Origin: Ancylobacter novellus DSM 506
Lineage (GTDB): Bacteria > Pseudomonadota > Alphaproteobacteria > Rhizobiales > Xanthobacteraceae
Direction of reading: 5' to 3'
NCBI RefSeq assembly: GCF_000092925.1
Contig: NC_014217.1
Coordinates: 1,736,001 to 1,800,000, forward strand
Length of the DNA: 64,000 bases
Shown: in pieces, positions 41,338 to 50,334 of the stretch
Numbering within the stretch: position 1 is the stretch's first letter
Layout of the letters: every line of letters starts with the position of its first letter
Notes under the pieces: model-generated
Seen by the model: only the letters and a program-made list of their open reading frames with translations
What the model was told of the DNA's origin: nothing
Databases searched by the model: none
Program-made: the position numbers and the translations under genes

Positions 41338-41444
41338 CCCTCATCCTGAGATGCGAGCGCAGCGAGCCTCGAAGGATGATCGTGAAGGTGCACCGTACGG
41401 GCATCCTTCGAGGCCCGGCCGATGGCCGGGCACCTCAGGATGAG
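41338..41444. repeat. dispersed palindromic repeat, family A, copy 3
   Basis: Outer arms CTCATCCTGAGATGC and GCACCTCAGGATGAG, inner arms CCTCGAAGGATG and CATCCTTCGAGG, as in copy 1. It lies between rimO and the ABM-domain gene. Confidence 0.82.
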
Positions 41445-41462
41445 GCCGATTTGCGCGGGGGG

Positions 41463-41792
41463 CTACGCCGCGGCGTCGCCGGCCTTCTGGGCGATGACGC
41501 TGTCGAACAGCTCGAGCTCGGGATGTCCAAGATAGAGCGGCTTGTTGCCGCCGGCGCTGCGATGGGCGTTGCGGAACGCTTCCGAGCGCGTCCACGCCTC
41601 GAAATCCTCACGCGAGCGCCAGATCGAATGCGAGGCGTAGAGCGTGTGGTCGTCCTTCGAGGCACCGCGCAGCAGGCTGAACGAGACGAAGCCCGGCACG
41701 CTCGACAGGTAGCTATCGCGCTCGCGCCAGACGGTCTCGAAATCGGCTTCCGATCCGAGCTTCACCTTGAAGCGGTTCATGGCGAGGAACAT
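41463..41792 (-). CDS. antibiotic biosynthesis monooxygenase (ABM) domain protein, heme-degradase-like
   Basis: 109 residues, one ferredoxin-like ABM domain. NRFKVKLGSEADFETVWRER and SIWRSREDFEAWTRSEAF are typical of HmoA/IsdG-like proteins, and FVSFSLLRG lies in the central strand. AGGAGA precedes the ATG at 41792 by six bases. Some relatives break down heme; others act on quinones. No heme-uptake gene is nearby. Confidence 0.8.
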   Translation of the reverse strand: MFLAMNRFKVKLGSEADFETVWRERDSYLSSVPGFVSFSLLRGASKDDHTLYASHSIWRSREDFEAWTRSEAFRNAHRSAGGNKPLYLGHPELELFDSVIAQKAGDAAA

Positions 41793-41888
41793 GGCGGTCT
41801 CCTGAAGCTGCCCGGCCGGCAAGGCTTAACGCAAGCTGCCGCGATGGTCGATGCGCGACGTGCGCGCAGGCGTTCAAAGACCGGGGAC

Positions 41889-41916
41889 AAAAAAGGGGGC
41901 GGCGCGCGCCGCCCCC
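41889..41916 (-). terminator. intrinsic terminator for the PDC-sensor gene
   Basis: A perfect 22-base palindrome of G/C (41895-41916) followed, on the minus strand, by six T residues (41889-41894). It lies 33 bases after the stop of the minus-strand gene that begins at 42519. Confidence 0.9.
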
Positions 41917-41949
41917 GCCGATACCCGGGAGAGACGTCCGGTATCGGGC

Positions 41950-42519
41950 TTACTTGAGCTTGTCGACGTCGATGCCGAAGGTGACCGCGCCGATGGCGAC
42001 GTCCTTGTCGACGATGGTCACGCTGACCTGGGTGATCTTCTTGCCGCCGTCCTCCTCGACCTTGTCGACGAAGATGGCGCCCGGGCCCGCGCCGTAGGAC
42101 TTCTGCCACTTGGCCTCGTCCGCCTGCCACAAGTCGGAGGTGCCGTCGGTCTGGCCGACATTGAGGCCGCGATTGTCCATGACGAAGGCTTCGGTGATGA
42201 CGCCGCCCGACGCTTCCTTCTTCGCGATGAGGAATTCGGAGAGCTTGTTCTTGCGGATGCTGTCGATCAGCGCCTGGTCCTTGGCGATCCACGCCTTGTC
42301 CATTTTGATGATCTCGTCCTGCATCAGCTTGGCGTGCGCCTTGTTGGAATCCTTGACGGCGACGATGATCACCTTGTCGTCCAGCCAGGGCAGGATGTTC
42401 TTCTGCACATAGGCCGTCGCCGGCTTCACATGCGGGGCTTCCTCCTGCGCGAAGGCCGGAGCGGCGACGAGAATTCCGGCCACCGTGGCGAGCGCGGCGA
42501 TCCCATAACGGATGTTCAT
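41950..42519 (-). CDS. exported PDC/Cache-like sensor domain protein
   Basis: 189 residues. Signal peptide 1-24 (ending PAFA-Q). The mature part has the pattern FVMDNRGLNVGQTDGTSDLW followed by GPGAIFVDKVEEDGG and IVDKDVAIGAVTFGIDV, typical of small periplasmic PDC (Cache) sensor domains that bind small ligands. No kinase, cyclase or receptor domain is attached, so it is a stand-alone binding protein. GGAGGA lies seven bases before the ATG. A strong terminator follows. Confidence 0.78.
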   Translation of the reverse strand: MNIRYGIAALATVAGILVAAPAFAQEEAPHVKPATAYVQKNILPWLDDKVIIVAVKDSNKAHAKLMQDEIIKMDKAWIAKDQALIDSIRKNKLSEFLIAKKEASGGVITEAFVMDNRGLNVGQTDGTSDLWQADEAKWQKSYGAGPGAIFVDKVEEDGGKKITQVSVTIVDKDVAIGAVTFGIDVDKLK

Positions 42520-43079
42520 TGGCGTTTCCTCCTTCAGGGCGGTCTTTGAGCCGCCAAGAGGCAGCGTAGCATGATGTAACGACCCGTCCGCAAGAGGTAT
42601 TTGATGCTGCATAGCAGCACAAACAATGCATTCAATTCGCACGAGCGAAATATTCATTAGATAACTAGTATTTCATCAACTTAAATGTCTGGACTCTATG
42701 TTTTTATCAAACCATCTGAACCAACAAAACGACGTCTGATGCGCGGCGAACGTCATTCTTGCTGACGCAGCGTCGCCTTGACGCGGGCAACGACAAACTA
42801 AGCATTCGCATAGCAGGAAGGGGAAGACGGTAAACATTGGCAACCGCCTGGAATGCCAAATTCCATGTACGATGTGCCATATTCTTCATGTCGGACATCA
42901 CCGATCACTGAAAGGTGTTTCTAATAAGAAGTGAAACCGGGTGATTTGAGCGATAGCTTGGTCGATCTTTCTTGACTGCGTCATTTCGGCGCCAAATTGG
43001 TATGTCAAAGAATGAGCGGCGGCGGAATCGGCTCCGTCCACCGGACTTTCCAAAAAGCCGAGCACAGGGAGGTTTCAAG
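42520..43079. other. 560-base AT-rich intergenic region
   Basis: No convincing gene. A palindrome TGCTGC-ATA-GCAGCA lies at 42605-42619, about 90 bases before the PDC-sensor start, and could be an operator. The middle (42650-42960) is AT-rich with stops in all frames at short intervals; a 64-codon minus-strand frame (42707-42901) has no ribosome site. The right end holds the GGGAGG ribosome site of the next gene. Confidence 0.45.
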
Positions 43080-43352
43080 ATGACGAACGCGATTGACCGC
43101 GCCGCCTTTCTGCCCCAACCGCTCCATGTGCGTGTGGGGCGGGAGGATCTCGAGATCGCATCGCTGGACAGCGCGATCCATTTCATCCGCTCGCTGCGTC
43201 ATGACCATCTCGGCCGTTACGCCGAGATGCTGTTGACGCAAATGGAAGCCGCCCGCCTGCCCGAGCAGCAGAACGATGCCTGGGTCGCCTTCGCGACCTG
43301 GACCGATGCCTGCCATTTGCGTGCCGACAGCCGCTGGGACCAGGCTGCCTGA
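43080..43352 (+). CDS. small DUF982-like protein
   Basis: 90 residues. Layout resembles DUF982, a family common in Hyphomicrobiales: a short PQPLHVRVG strand, then IASLDSAIHFIRSLR and a helical HLGRYAEMLLTQMEAARL. The match is by pattern only. GGGAGG lies nine bases before the ATG. No signal peptide or metal site; function unknown. It stands alone between the long AT-rich gap and the exported hydrolase. Confidence 0.62.
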   Translation: MTNAIDRAAFLPQPLHVRVGREDLEIASLDSAIHFIRSLRHDHLGRYAEMLLTQMEAARLPEQQNDAWVAFATWTDACHLRADSRWDQAA

Positions 43353-43449
43353 GCACGCCACAAGGGAGGCGGGGCCGGGCGCCCTGCCTGTCCGGTAACG
43401 CTAACATCTTCTCACAGCTAGCCGTCGCGCGGGCGATCGGATAAGTCTC

Positions 43450-44253
43450 TTGGCGGGGGCCAGGAAACTTGCCGAGCGAGCGACCGCGTTGAAGCTTGTT
43501 AAGATCGCCCTTGCCGCGCTGCCTGCCGCGTTGCTCTTGGGTTCGGCGTCCGTATGGGCGCAGACGCCGGCTGTGCCGCCCGCCAGCCCTCCCGCCGCCG
43601 AGGCGCCGGCGCCCAAGCCGCCGCTGGTGCTGCTGCTCGACGGGCTCGGGGTCTATGTCGAAAGCCCCTATATCGGCGTCTCCCGACTGGCCCGCCCGCT
43701 GCAGCAGCAGGGGTTCCAGACCCGCACCGACTCCCATCTGATGTACGGCACGCGCGGGCTGGTCCCCGACGTCATCATTGGCCACTCGATGGGCGGAGAG
43801 GCCGCATTGCGCTATGCGCGCCAGCTGGTGAAGTCCGGCTACCCGGCGCCGCTCGTCATCACCATCGATGCCGCACCAACCCAGCCCGCCTGCGCCGTGC
43901 CGCGCTGCGTGAACATCGCCGGGCCCGGCTTCTTCAAGGTGCCAGGGGCGGTGAACATCAGCGCCTGGGCATCCGGCGCACGCTTCGTCGGTCATGCCCA
44001 GCTGCCGACCCATCCGGCCGTGCAGCGGCTCATCCTGCAGGAGACGGGCGCCTGGATGGCCGCGCGACGGGCGAAGCTGGCCCGCGTCGCCGCCGCGCCC
44101 AAGCCGGCAGAGAAGCCGACCGGAAAGCCAGCCGCCAGCCCGCCGCAGACGGCCTCGCCCGCGCGCGCCTATAGCTGGCCGCAGATGTGGCCCGCCCCGA
44201 GCTGGACCGTGCCGGGGGCATCCCAGCCGGGCACGGCGCGCAACGGCGGATAA
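43450..44253 (+). CDS. exported alpha/beta-hydrolase with Pro/Ala-rich ends
   Basis: 267 residues from a TTG at 43450; the start is unsure (TTG at 43489 is an alternative and no good ribosome site is seen). A signal peptide is likely (cleavage near VWAQ, residue 38). A Pro/Ala-rich spacer leads to the hydrolase core: nucleophile S113 in IIGHSMGGE, Asp candidate D140 in ITIDAAP, His candidates H182/H188 in GHAQLPTHP, and a Cys pair C148/C153. The C-terminal 70 residues are Pro/Ala/Lys-rich. Layout matches the hydrolase at 11512-12132, so they may be distant paralogues. Confidence 0.7.
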   Translation: MAGARKLAERATALKLVKIALAALPAALLLGSASVWAQTPAVPPASPPAAEAPAPKPPLVLLLDGLGVYVESPYIGVSRLARPLQQQGFQTRTDSHLMYGTRGLVPDVIIGHSMGGEAALRYARQLVKSGYPAPLVITIDAAPTQPACAVPRCVNIAGPGFFKVPGAVNISAWASGARFVGHAQLPTHPAVQRLILQETGAWMAARRAKLARVAAAPKPAEKPTGKPAASPPQTASPARAYSWPQMWPAPSWTVPGASQPGTARNGG

Positions 44254-44322
44254 GCCCCGCCCGCCCGACCGACACTTGCCAAAGCCGCGGAGTTTCGAAA
44301 CAAGGGCGCTCGGCACGCGCCG

Positions 44323-44412
44323 GGAAGGGTGGCCGAGTGGTTTAAGGCAGCGGTCTTGAAAACCGCCGTGGGGGCAACTCCACCGTGGGTTCGAATCCCA
44401 CCCCTTCCGCCA
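44323..44412 (+). tRNA. tRNA-Ser, anticodon TGA
   Basis: 90 bases with encoded CCA. Acceptor GGAAGGG pairs with CCCTTCC; the anticodon loop CTTGAAA gives TGA; a long variable arm (GTGGGGGCAACTCCAC) marks a class II tRNA; the T arm GTGGGTTCGAATCCCAC closes. All stems are intact. Confidence 0.97.
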
Positions 44413-44495
44413 ATTCCTCTTCTGCTCCACAAGTCGGCGACCGGGCAGGTCAGCGTGACCCGAGGCGGGCGCAGCGTTTCGACCGTTAAGGAACT

Positions 44496-45572
44496 GTGCT
44501 AGACAGCGGCGTGGAATGGCGAGCAACACAGCGATGGATCGGCGGAAGGCCTCGTGCGGTCGCGGTGCTCGCGCTGAGATCGCTAATCGTCTGCGCCCTG
44601 TTTCCCGGCACATCGGCGGCTTGGGCTGCGGCTGAGCCCAAGCCGGCGCCGCCAACCAGTGCTGTGAAGCCATCCGCGTCGGCTCGCCAGTTCGTCTGGC
44701 CATCCTTCGACGGCGCCATGGCGGTTATGCTTCCTTCGCCCGCTCAAAATTCCGCAGGTTTTGTCGCGCCTTCCTACGCCGGATGGTTGACCGACCCGCC
44801 GCACGGGGCGCCGCTCGGCGGAAGGTTCGTCGCCCGCGGGAAGGCCATCTCCGAGGTCGAGCTCCTTCGGCAGGAGAATGCGGCTCCACCATCCGGCACA
44901 TCGGTCCCATCCGCCACGATCCCTTCCCCCGTTCCCCTGCCGCCAAAGCGACTCGTCGAGCAGCGCGGGATCGTCCTGGCATCGCTGGCGCCGCTACCGC
45001 CCAGGCGCCCCAACGCGCCGATGCCGAGCGTTCCGCAGGCGACGGCCTACCTCGAGGAGCCCCCGTCGGACGCGGCTGCTCCGCCGCCCGACGATACGCT
45101 CGGCGAGGACCAGGCCGCACCCCAGGAGGACGCCGCGGAGGATGCCGCGCGGGCCATCGACGACACTCCCGCGCCTGTCGCGGGCAGGCTCACATCCGAT
45201 CGGGCACCGCCGCATATCGAAGTGCTGATCGAGCGGCATGCCAAGCGCTTCGATGTGCCAGCGCGGCTTGTCCGCCGCGTCGCCTGGCGGGAGAGCAAAT
45301 TCGACCCGAGCAGGCGCCACGGCCCCTATTGGGGGTTGATGCAGATCCGCGTCGACACCGCGCGGGCCCTCGGCTTCCGTGGCGAGCCGCGCGATCTCCT
45401 CGACGCCGATGTCAACATGTCCTACGCGGTGGCCTATCTCGCCAACGCCTACCGGGTCGCCGGCCGCGATGAGAAGCGGGCGGTGATGCTCTATGCCAGA
45501 GGCTATTACTACGAGGCCAAGCGCAAGGGCATGCTCGGTTCGCTGATACGCACCGCCACGACCGAGGAATGA
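44496..45572 (+). CDS. lytic transglycosylase (SLT domain), exported
   Basis: 358 residues from a GTG at 44496; the exact start is unsure, as AAGGA is only three bases away. A hydrophobic segment (about 22-44) probably is the signal anchor. A long Pro/Ala/Asp/Glu-rich, low-complexity region (about 46-235) precedes the SLT domain at the C-terminus: HAKRFDVPARLVRRVAWRES with catalytic E266, and YWGLMQIRVDTARALGF. Cleaves the MurNAc-GlcNAc bond in peptidoglycan. The long acidic spacer is unusual and may hold the enzyme away from the membrane. Confidence 0.83.
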   Translation: MLDSGVEWRATQRWIGGRPRAVAVLALRSLIVCALFPGTSAAWAAAEPKPAPPTSAVKPSASARQFVWPSFDGAMAVMLPSPAQNSAGFVAPSYAGWLTDPPHGAPLGGRFVARGKAISEVELLRQENAAPPSGTSVPSATIPSPVPLPPKRLVEQRGIVLASLAPLPPRRPNAPMPSVPQATAYLEEPPSDAAAPPPDDTLGEDQAAPQEDAAEDAARAIDDTPAPVAGRLTSDRAPPHIEVLIERHAKRFDVPARLVRRVAWRESKFDPSRRHGPYWGLMQIRVDTARALGFRGEPRDLLDADVNMSYAVAYLANAYRVAGRDEKRAVMLYARGYYYEAKRKGMLGSLIRTATTEE

Positions 45573-45606
45573 CCGCGCCGGCGTGCGGTCACTCGCTCCA
45601 ACTGAT

Positions 45607-47196
45607 CTAGAATCCCATCGCACAGCCATCGCTGCGCGGATCGCCGGCGCCTTCCAGCCGGCCGTCGCCATGACGCGCAATGGCGCCGGCGTGCCCCATC
45701 ATCGCGTCGAAGGGCGGCACGATTTCCACATCGTGTCCGGCTGCCCGCAACGCGGCGACGAGGTCCGGCGGGAAGCGGTCCTCGAGCTTGAGCGTGACGG
45801 TCTCGGCGCCCCAGGTGCGGCCGAGCAGCCAGCGCGGGGCGGTGATCGCCGCCTGCAGTTCCTGGCCGAACAGCCCGTACCGTGAGAACAAGGCCGCCTG
45901 CGTCTGCGGCTGGCCCTCTCCGCCCATGGTGCCATAGACCATGTGCCGGCCATCCGCGAAGCTCGCCATGGCCGGATTGAGCGTATGGAACGGCTTGCGG
46001 CCCGGAGCCAGCACGCGCGGGCCGTCGCCGGCGAGCTCGAAGCTCGATCCCCGGTTCTGCCAGACGATGCCGGTCTGCGGCAGCACGACACCGGAGCCGA
46101 ACTCGAAATAGATGCTCTGGATGAAGCTCGCCGCCAGCCCGTTGCCGTCGATGGCGCCGAGCCAGACCGTGTCGCCCGCCGAAGGCGGGGCCGGCCAGGG
46201 CAGGGCCAGCGCGGGATCGATTCGGGCGGCGAGGCGGTCGAGCACCTCCGCGGTCAGGAAGTCGCGCGGGTCCTCGCGCATGGCATCCGCATCGCCGACC
46301 ACGCGGTCGCGCACCAGGAACGCCTGCTTGGTCGCCTCGATGAGCCCGTGCAGATGCTCGAAGCCCTCCGCTTGCACGACACCCAGGCGGCTGAACAAAG
46401 CGAGGATCATCAACGACGCCAGCCCCTGCGTCGGCGGCGGGAAGTTGAAGAGCCGCACGCCGGGAAGATCAACATGGAGCGGGGTGACGCGCGTGGCGCG
46501 GCAGGCGGCAAGATCGCCCGCCGTCACCGGCGTGCCGGCGGCGGCGAGATCATGGGCGATCTCGCGCGCCAGCGGTCCGCGGTAGAAGCTCTCCGTGCCT
46601 TCCCGCCCGATCCGCTCGAGCGTGTCGCCCAGCGCGGGCAGCGCCATCGTCGACCCAGTCGCCGGCGCCGCGCCATTCACGAGGAAAGCGTCGGCGAAGC
46701 CGGAGATGTCGGCGAGTTCCGGCAGCTTCTGGGCGGTGAGGTCGTTCTGGCTGGCGGTGACGGCAAAGCCGTTGCGGGCATGCCAGACCGCATCCTCGAG
46801 CAGCCGCGACAATGGCAGCCGTCCACCGCGCTCGGTGCTGAGCGCCAGCGCCTCGCCCCAACCGGCGACCGTGCCGGCCGTGGTGTTGGCCGCCAGCCCC
46901 CCCCGGCGGGGAATGGCGTCCAGTCCCGCCCGCGCATAGAGTTCGGGCGTAGCGGCCGCCGCGGCGCGGCTGCAGGCGTCGATGCCGACGGGCATTTCGC
47001 CCGGCGCGCCGACGAGCCAGAAGCCGTCGCCGCCGATCGCCGTCATGTGCGGGTACACCACCGCCAGCGCAGCGGCCATGGCGACGGTAGCCTCCACGGC
47101 ATTGCCGCCCTCGCGCAGCACGCGCAGCCCCGCCTCGCTCGCCAGATGATGCGGCGAGGTCACCATGCCCCGGCGGGCACGAACCGTGTTCAGCAT
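45607..47196 (-). CDS. gamma-glutamyltransferase-family Ntn-hydrolase
   Basis: 529 residues from the ATG at 47196. Family features: GMVTSPHHLASEAGLRVLREGG at the start, the GGDGFWLVG block, and GDTVWLGAIDGNG, where the Thr after GD fits the self-cleavage nucleophile of the group. FADGRHMVYGTMGGEGQPQ is typical near the end. No clear signal peptide, unlike the E. coli enzyme. It follows dctM with 13 bases between, so it belongs to the TRAP operon and may act on the imported compound or a glutamyl amide. True substrate unknown. Confidence 0.88.
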   Translation of the reverse strand: MLNTVRARRGMVTSPHHLASEAGLRVLREGGNAVEATVAMAAALAVVYPHMTAIGGDGFWLVGAPGEMPVGIDACSRAAAAATPELYARAGLDAIPRRGGLAANTTAGTVAGWGEALALSTERGGRLPLSRLLEDAVWHARNGFAVTASQNDLTAQKLPELADISGFADAFLVNGAAPATGSTMALPALGDTLERIGREGTESFYRGPLAREIAHDLAAAGTPVTAGDLAACRATRVTPLHVDLPGVRLFNFPPPTQGLASLMILALFSRLGVVQAEGFEHLHGLIEATKQAFLVRDRVVGDADAMREDPRDFLTAEVLDRLAARIDPALALPWPAPPSAGDTVWLGAIDGNGLAASFIQSIYFEFGSGVVLPQTGIVWQNRGSSFELAGDGPRVLAPGRKPFHTLNPAMASFADGRHMVYGTMGGEGQPQTQAALFSRYGLFGQELQAAITAPRWLLGRTWGAETVTLKLEDRFPPDLVAALRAAGHDVEIVPPFDAMMGHAGAIARHGDGRLEGAGDPRSDGCAMGF

Positions 47197-47209
47197 GTCA
47201 GGTGCGCTC

Positions 47210-48535
47210 CTACCAGCCGATGGCCTTGGGAAGCCAGGTCGCCACCTCGGGGAAGGCGAACACGAAAGCGACAGCAATCAGTTGCAGCGCGATGAAGGGA
47301 ATGACGCCCCGATAGATGTCGGCGGTTTTCACCTCCGGCGGCGCGACGCCGCGCAGATAGAACAGCGCCCAGCCGAAAGGCGGCGTGAGGAAGGAGGTCT
47401 GCAGCACCGTGGCGATCAGCGCCGCTGCCCACACCAGGTCGACCCCGGCGTTCTGCATCAGCGGCAGGAACATCGGCACCACGATGTAGCTGATCTCGAT
47501 CCACTCGATGAAGAAGCCGAGCACGAAGATGATCAGCAGCATGAAGATGAGGATGCCGTCCGTGCCACCCGGCACCAGCGCAAAGGCGTCATGCACCAGC
47601 CGCTCGCCGCCGAGCCCGCGGAAGGCCAGCGCGAAGACCTGCGAGCAGATCAGCACGAAGAACATCATCGCCGTGATGCGGGCCGTCGACTGCACCGTGT
47701 CGACCAGCGTCTTCAGGGTGAAGCGGCCGGCGACCGCCGCAACGAGGATGGAGCCAAGCGCGCCCATGCTGGCGGCCTCGGTGGGCGCGGCGATGCCGCC
47801 GATGATGGAGCCGAGCACGGCGAGAACCAGCCCGATGGGCGGCAGGCCGACCTTGAGCGCCTTGAGCCACAACTCCTTGCGCGGCATGGCGCGGCGCTCT
47901 TCCAGCGGAATAGCGGGGACCTTCTCCGGCCAGATGATGCCGACGAGGATCATGTAGATGCAGAAGATGCCGGTCAGCAGCAGTCCGGGCATCAGCGCGG
48001 CGGCGAACAGCGTGCCGACGGACTCGCCGAGGATGTCGGCCAGCAGGATGAGGATGGTGCTGGGCGGGATGAGCTGCCCGAGCGTGCCGGAGGCGCAGAT
48101 CGCTCCGCAGGACAGGCTCTTGTCGTAGCCTCGCCGCAGCAGCGTCGGCAGGGTGAGAAGGCCGAGCGTGACGATGGTGGCGCCGACGATGCCGGTGGTC
48201 GCTCCCATCATCATCCCCACCAGGATGATGCCAAGCCCCATGCCGCCGCGCAGGCCGCCGGACAGATGGCCGATCACTTCCATCAGTTCGTCGGCGAGGC
48301 GCGACTTCTCCAGCATCACGCCCATGAAGACGAAGAGCGGGATGGCGATCAGCGTGTAATTGGCGGTGACGCCGTAGATGCGCGCCGGAAGCAAGCCGAA
48401 CAGCGTCGTGCCGAAGCCAAGCCAGCCAAAGAAGAAGCCGCTGATCGCCAGGGTGAGCGCGACCGGCACGCCGACGAACAGCATGACGAAGAAGGAGGCG
48501 ATACAGGCGATCGCCAGAATTTCATTGAGGGGCAT
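47210..48535 (-). CDS. dctM: TRAP transporter large permease (DctM family)
   Basis: 441 residues, about twelve membrane spans. Family motifs are clear: VTANYTLIAIPLFVFMGVML, GAICASGTLGQLIPPSTIL and FLTPPFGWALFYLRG. Start ATG (MPLNEIL) overlaps the dctQ stop region by 14 bases; the frame is open a little further upstream, inside dctQ. Forms the ion-coupled channel of the TRAP importer. Confidence 0.94.
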   Translation of the reverse strand: MPLNEILAIACIASFFVMLFVGVPVALTLAISGFFFGWLGFGTTLFGLLPARIYGVTANYTLIAIPLFVFMGVMLEKSRLADELMEVIGHLSGGLRGGMGLGIILVGMMMGATTGIVGATIVTLGLLTLPTLLRRGYDKSLSCGAICASGTLGQLIPPSTILILLADILGESVGTLFAAALMPGLLLTGIFCIYMILVGIIWPEKVPAIPLEERRAMPRKELWLKALKVGLPPIGLVLAVLGSIIGGIAAPTEAASMGALGSILVAAVAGRFTLKTLVDTVQSTARITAMMFFVLICSQVFALAFRGLGGERLVHDAFALVPGGTDGILIFMLLIIFVLGFFIEWIEISYIVVPMFLPLMQNAGVDLVWAAALIATVLQTSFLTPPFGWALFYLRGVAPPEVKTADIYRGVIPFIALQLIAVAFVFAFPEVATWLPKAIGW

Positions 48536-49070
48536 CGAGGGGCACTCGGGCGGGGGGCTCGGCCGCGCCGCCAAGGAAAGGAATGAGCGCGCGCAGCGTC
48601 GCCGCGAGGCTCTGCAGCAGCAGCAGCGCGAAGCCGGCCGGAATCAACGCCTTGAGGATGAAGCGGTAGGGCAGGCCGCCCGGGTCGGGCGAACCTTCGC
48701 TGATGCGATAGGACTGCATCACATAGGGCCAGGACAGCAGGATCACGATGATCGACAACGCCACCACGCTGACGGCGGAGAACAGGTCGATCGACTGCTG
48801 CATGCGCTTCGGCAGATGTGCGTAGAGTATGTCTACCCGTACATGGCCTTCATGCTTGATGGTGTAGGCGATGCACAGCAGGGTGAGCGGAGACATCAGG
48901 TGCCATTCGAGCTCCTGCATCGCCACCGAGCCGGTATTGAAGGCGTAGCGCATCAGTACGTTGCCCGCCATGACGAGGACGAGCGCGAGACCCGTCCACG
49001 CCGCGACCCAGCCGCAGGCCTCGACGATCGCGTCGAGGCCGCGGGCACATCTTTCGAGAACTGAGGTCAT
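48522..49070 (-). CDS. dctQ: TRAP transporter small permease (DctQ family)
   Basis: 182 residues, four membrane spans. ALVLVMAGNVLMRYAFNTGS and the QELEWHLMSPLTLLCIAY block with HEGHVRVDI are typical of DctQ. The ATG overlaps the dctP stop (ATGA). The reading frame stays open upstream across dctP, but that part is not protein-like. Works with DctM to import the ligand caught by DctP. Confidence 0.93.
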   Translation of the reverse strand: MTSVLERCARGLDAIVEACGWVAAWTGLALVLVMAGNVLMRYAFNTGSVAMQELEWHLMSPLTLLCIAYTIKHEGHVRVDILYAHLPKRMQQSIDLFSAVSVVALSIIVILLSWPYVMQSYRISEGSPDPGGLPYRFILKALIPAGFALLLLQSLAATLRALIPFLGGAAEPPARVPLDAPQ

Positions 49071-50161
49071 GCGCCCCTGCGGATCTGGGTCTGGTACACG
49101 GCCTCCGATAGGCCCGCCCACTGGCTGTGCTCGGCCGCGAACTTCGTGAAGGACTCGTAGACCTTCTTGATCTTGGGGTCGGAGTCCGCGAGTTGCTGCA
49201 GCGTCGTCGCGGTAACCTCGCGCAGCTTGTCGACCACCGCCGCGGGATAGGGCCCGGCGACGACGCCCTGGTTCTTGACAAGGTCGGTCATCGCCTCGCC
49301 ATTGGTCGCCTCGCACCAGGTATGGCTGAGCACGTTGCAGGCCATGGCGGCGGCGCGCACGATCTCCTTGAGGTCGTCCGGCAGGCTCTCCCAGGCGGTC
49401 TTGTTGATGACCAGCTCGGTGACGTTGTTCGGCTCGTGCCAGCCGGTCGTGTAGTAGTATTTGGCCGCCTTCTGCAGGCCCAGGCGGCGATCCTGATAGG
49501 GGCCGACGAACTCGGCGGCGTCGATCACGCCGCGTTCCAGCGCCGGGAAAATCTCGCCGCCGGGCAGCAGCTTCACGTCGACGCCGAGCTGCGCATAGAC
49601 CTTTCCGGCGAGGCCGGGGATGCGCATCTTCAGGCCCTTGAAGTCCTCGACCTTCTCGATCGGCTTGCGGAACCAGCCGGACATCTGCACGCCGGTATTG
49701 CCGAGCGGCATGGGCACCAGGTTGAAGGGCTCGTAGAGCTCTTCCCAGAGCTTGAGGCCGCCACCGTGATAGATCCAGGCGTTCTGGCCCTGGAAGTTCA
49801 AGCCGAAGGGCACGCAGGTGAAGAACTGCGCGGCCGGCACCTTGCCGGCCCAGAAATAGGAGTTTGCGGCGTTCATCTCGACCGTGCCGGAGGACACCGC
49901 GTCGAAGCCTTCCAGCGCCGGGATCAGCTCGCCGGCGGCGAAGTGCTGGATCTTGAGGCGACCGCCGGACATCTTGTCGACCAGCTCGCAGAAATAGGTC
50001 GGGCTGCCCGGACCGGCGACGTAGAACGGCGCACCCGGCCCATAGGCATTGGTCATCTTCCAGCTGAAGCTCTGCTGGGCGCGCGCGACATGCGGCGCGG
50101 CGACGGTGGCGACGGCGGCGGTTCCCGCCAGACCGGCGCCCAGGAATCCACGGCGATCCAT
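49067..50161 (-). CDS. dctP: TRAP transporter substrate-binding protein (DctP family)
   Basis: 364 residues. Twin-arginine type start MDRRGFLGAGLAG with a hydrophobic stretch and ARAQ cleavage near 30, so export by Tat is likely. The ligand-binding core has KGLKMRIPGLAGKVYAQLGV, whose Arg is the usual carboxylate anchor in DctP proteins, and GVIDAAEFVGPYQDRRLG. Looks nearest to 2-oxo-acid or amino-acid-like TRAP binders. It is divergent from the AraC-amidase gene. Confidence 0.93.
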   Translation of the reverse strand: MDRRGFLGAGLAGTAAVATVAAPHVARAQQSFSWKMTNAYGPGAPFYVAGPGSPTYFCELVDKMSGGRLKIQHFAAGELIPALEGFDAVSSGTVEMNAANSYFWAGKVPAAQFFTCVPFGLNFQGQNAWIYHGGGLKLWEELYEPFNLVPMPLGNTGVQMSGWFRKPIEKVEDFKGLKMRIPGLAGKVYAQLGVDVKLLPGGEIFPALERGVIDAAEFVGPYQDRRLGLQKAAKYYYTTGWHEPNNVTELVINKTAWESLPDDLKEIVRAAAMACNVLSHTWCEATNGEAMTDLVKNQGVVAGPYPAAVVDKLREVTATTLQQLADSDPKIKKVYESFTKFAAEHSQWAGLSEAVYQTQIRRGA

Positions 50162-50334
50162 TGCTGTTCCCCTTGTCCGAATGGCGCCACGCGCGACGCC
50201 GCTCTCTGCATGGGGCTACTAAGCCGGTGCAGCGCGGCCTGGGCAATGCCCCAAAAAGGGCAAGTCGATATCGGTAGGGGTACGGAGATAGAGGCCAATC
50301 TCAGAAAATATGATTTATTTACAGCTATTTATGT

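Noticed and set aside
42707..42901. 64-codon minus-strand frame in the long gap
   Set aside because: No ribosome site and no protein-like features.
48522..50246. Apparent fusion of DctQ with a long N-terminal region
   Set aside because: The upstream part is dctP read in the wrong frame. The true DctQ starts at 49070 with an ATGA overlap.
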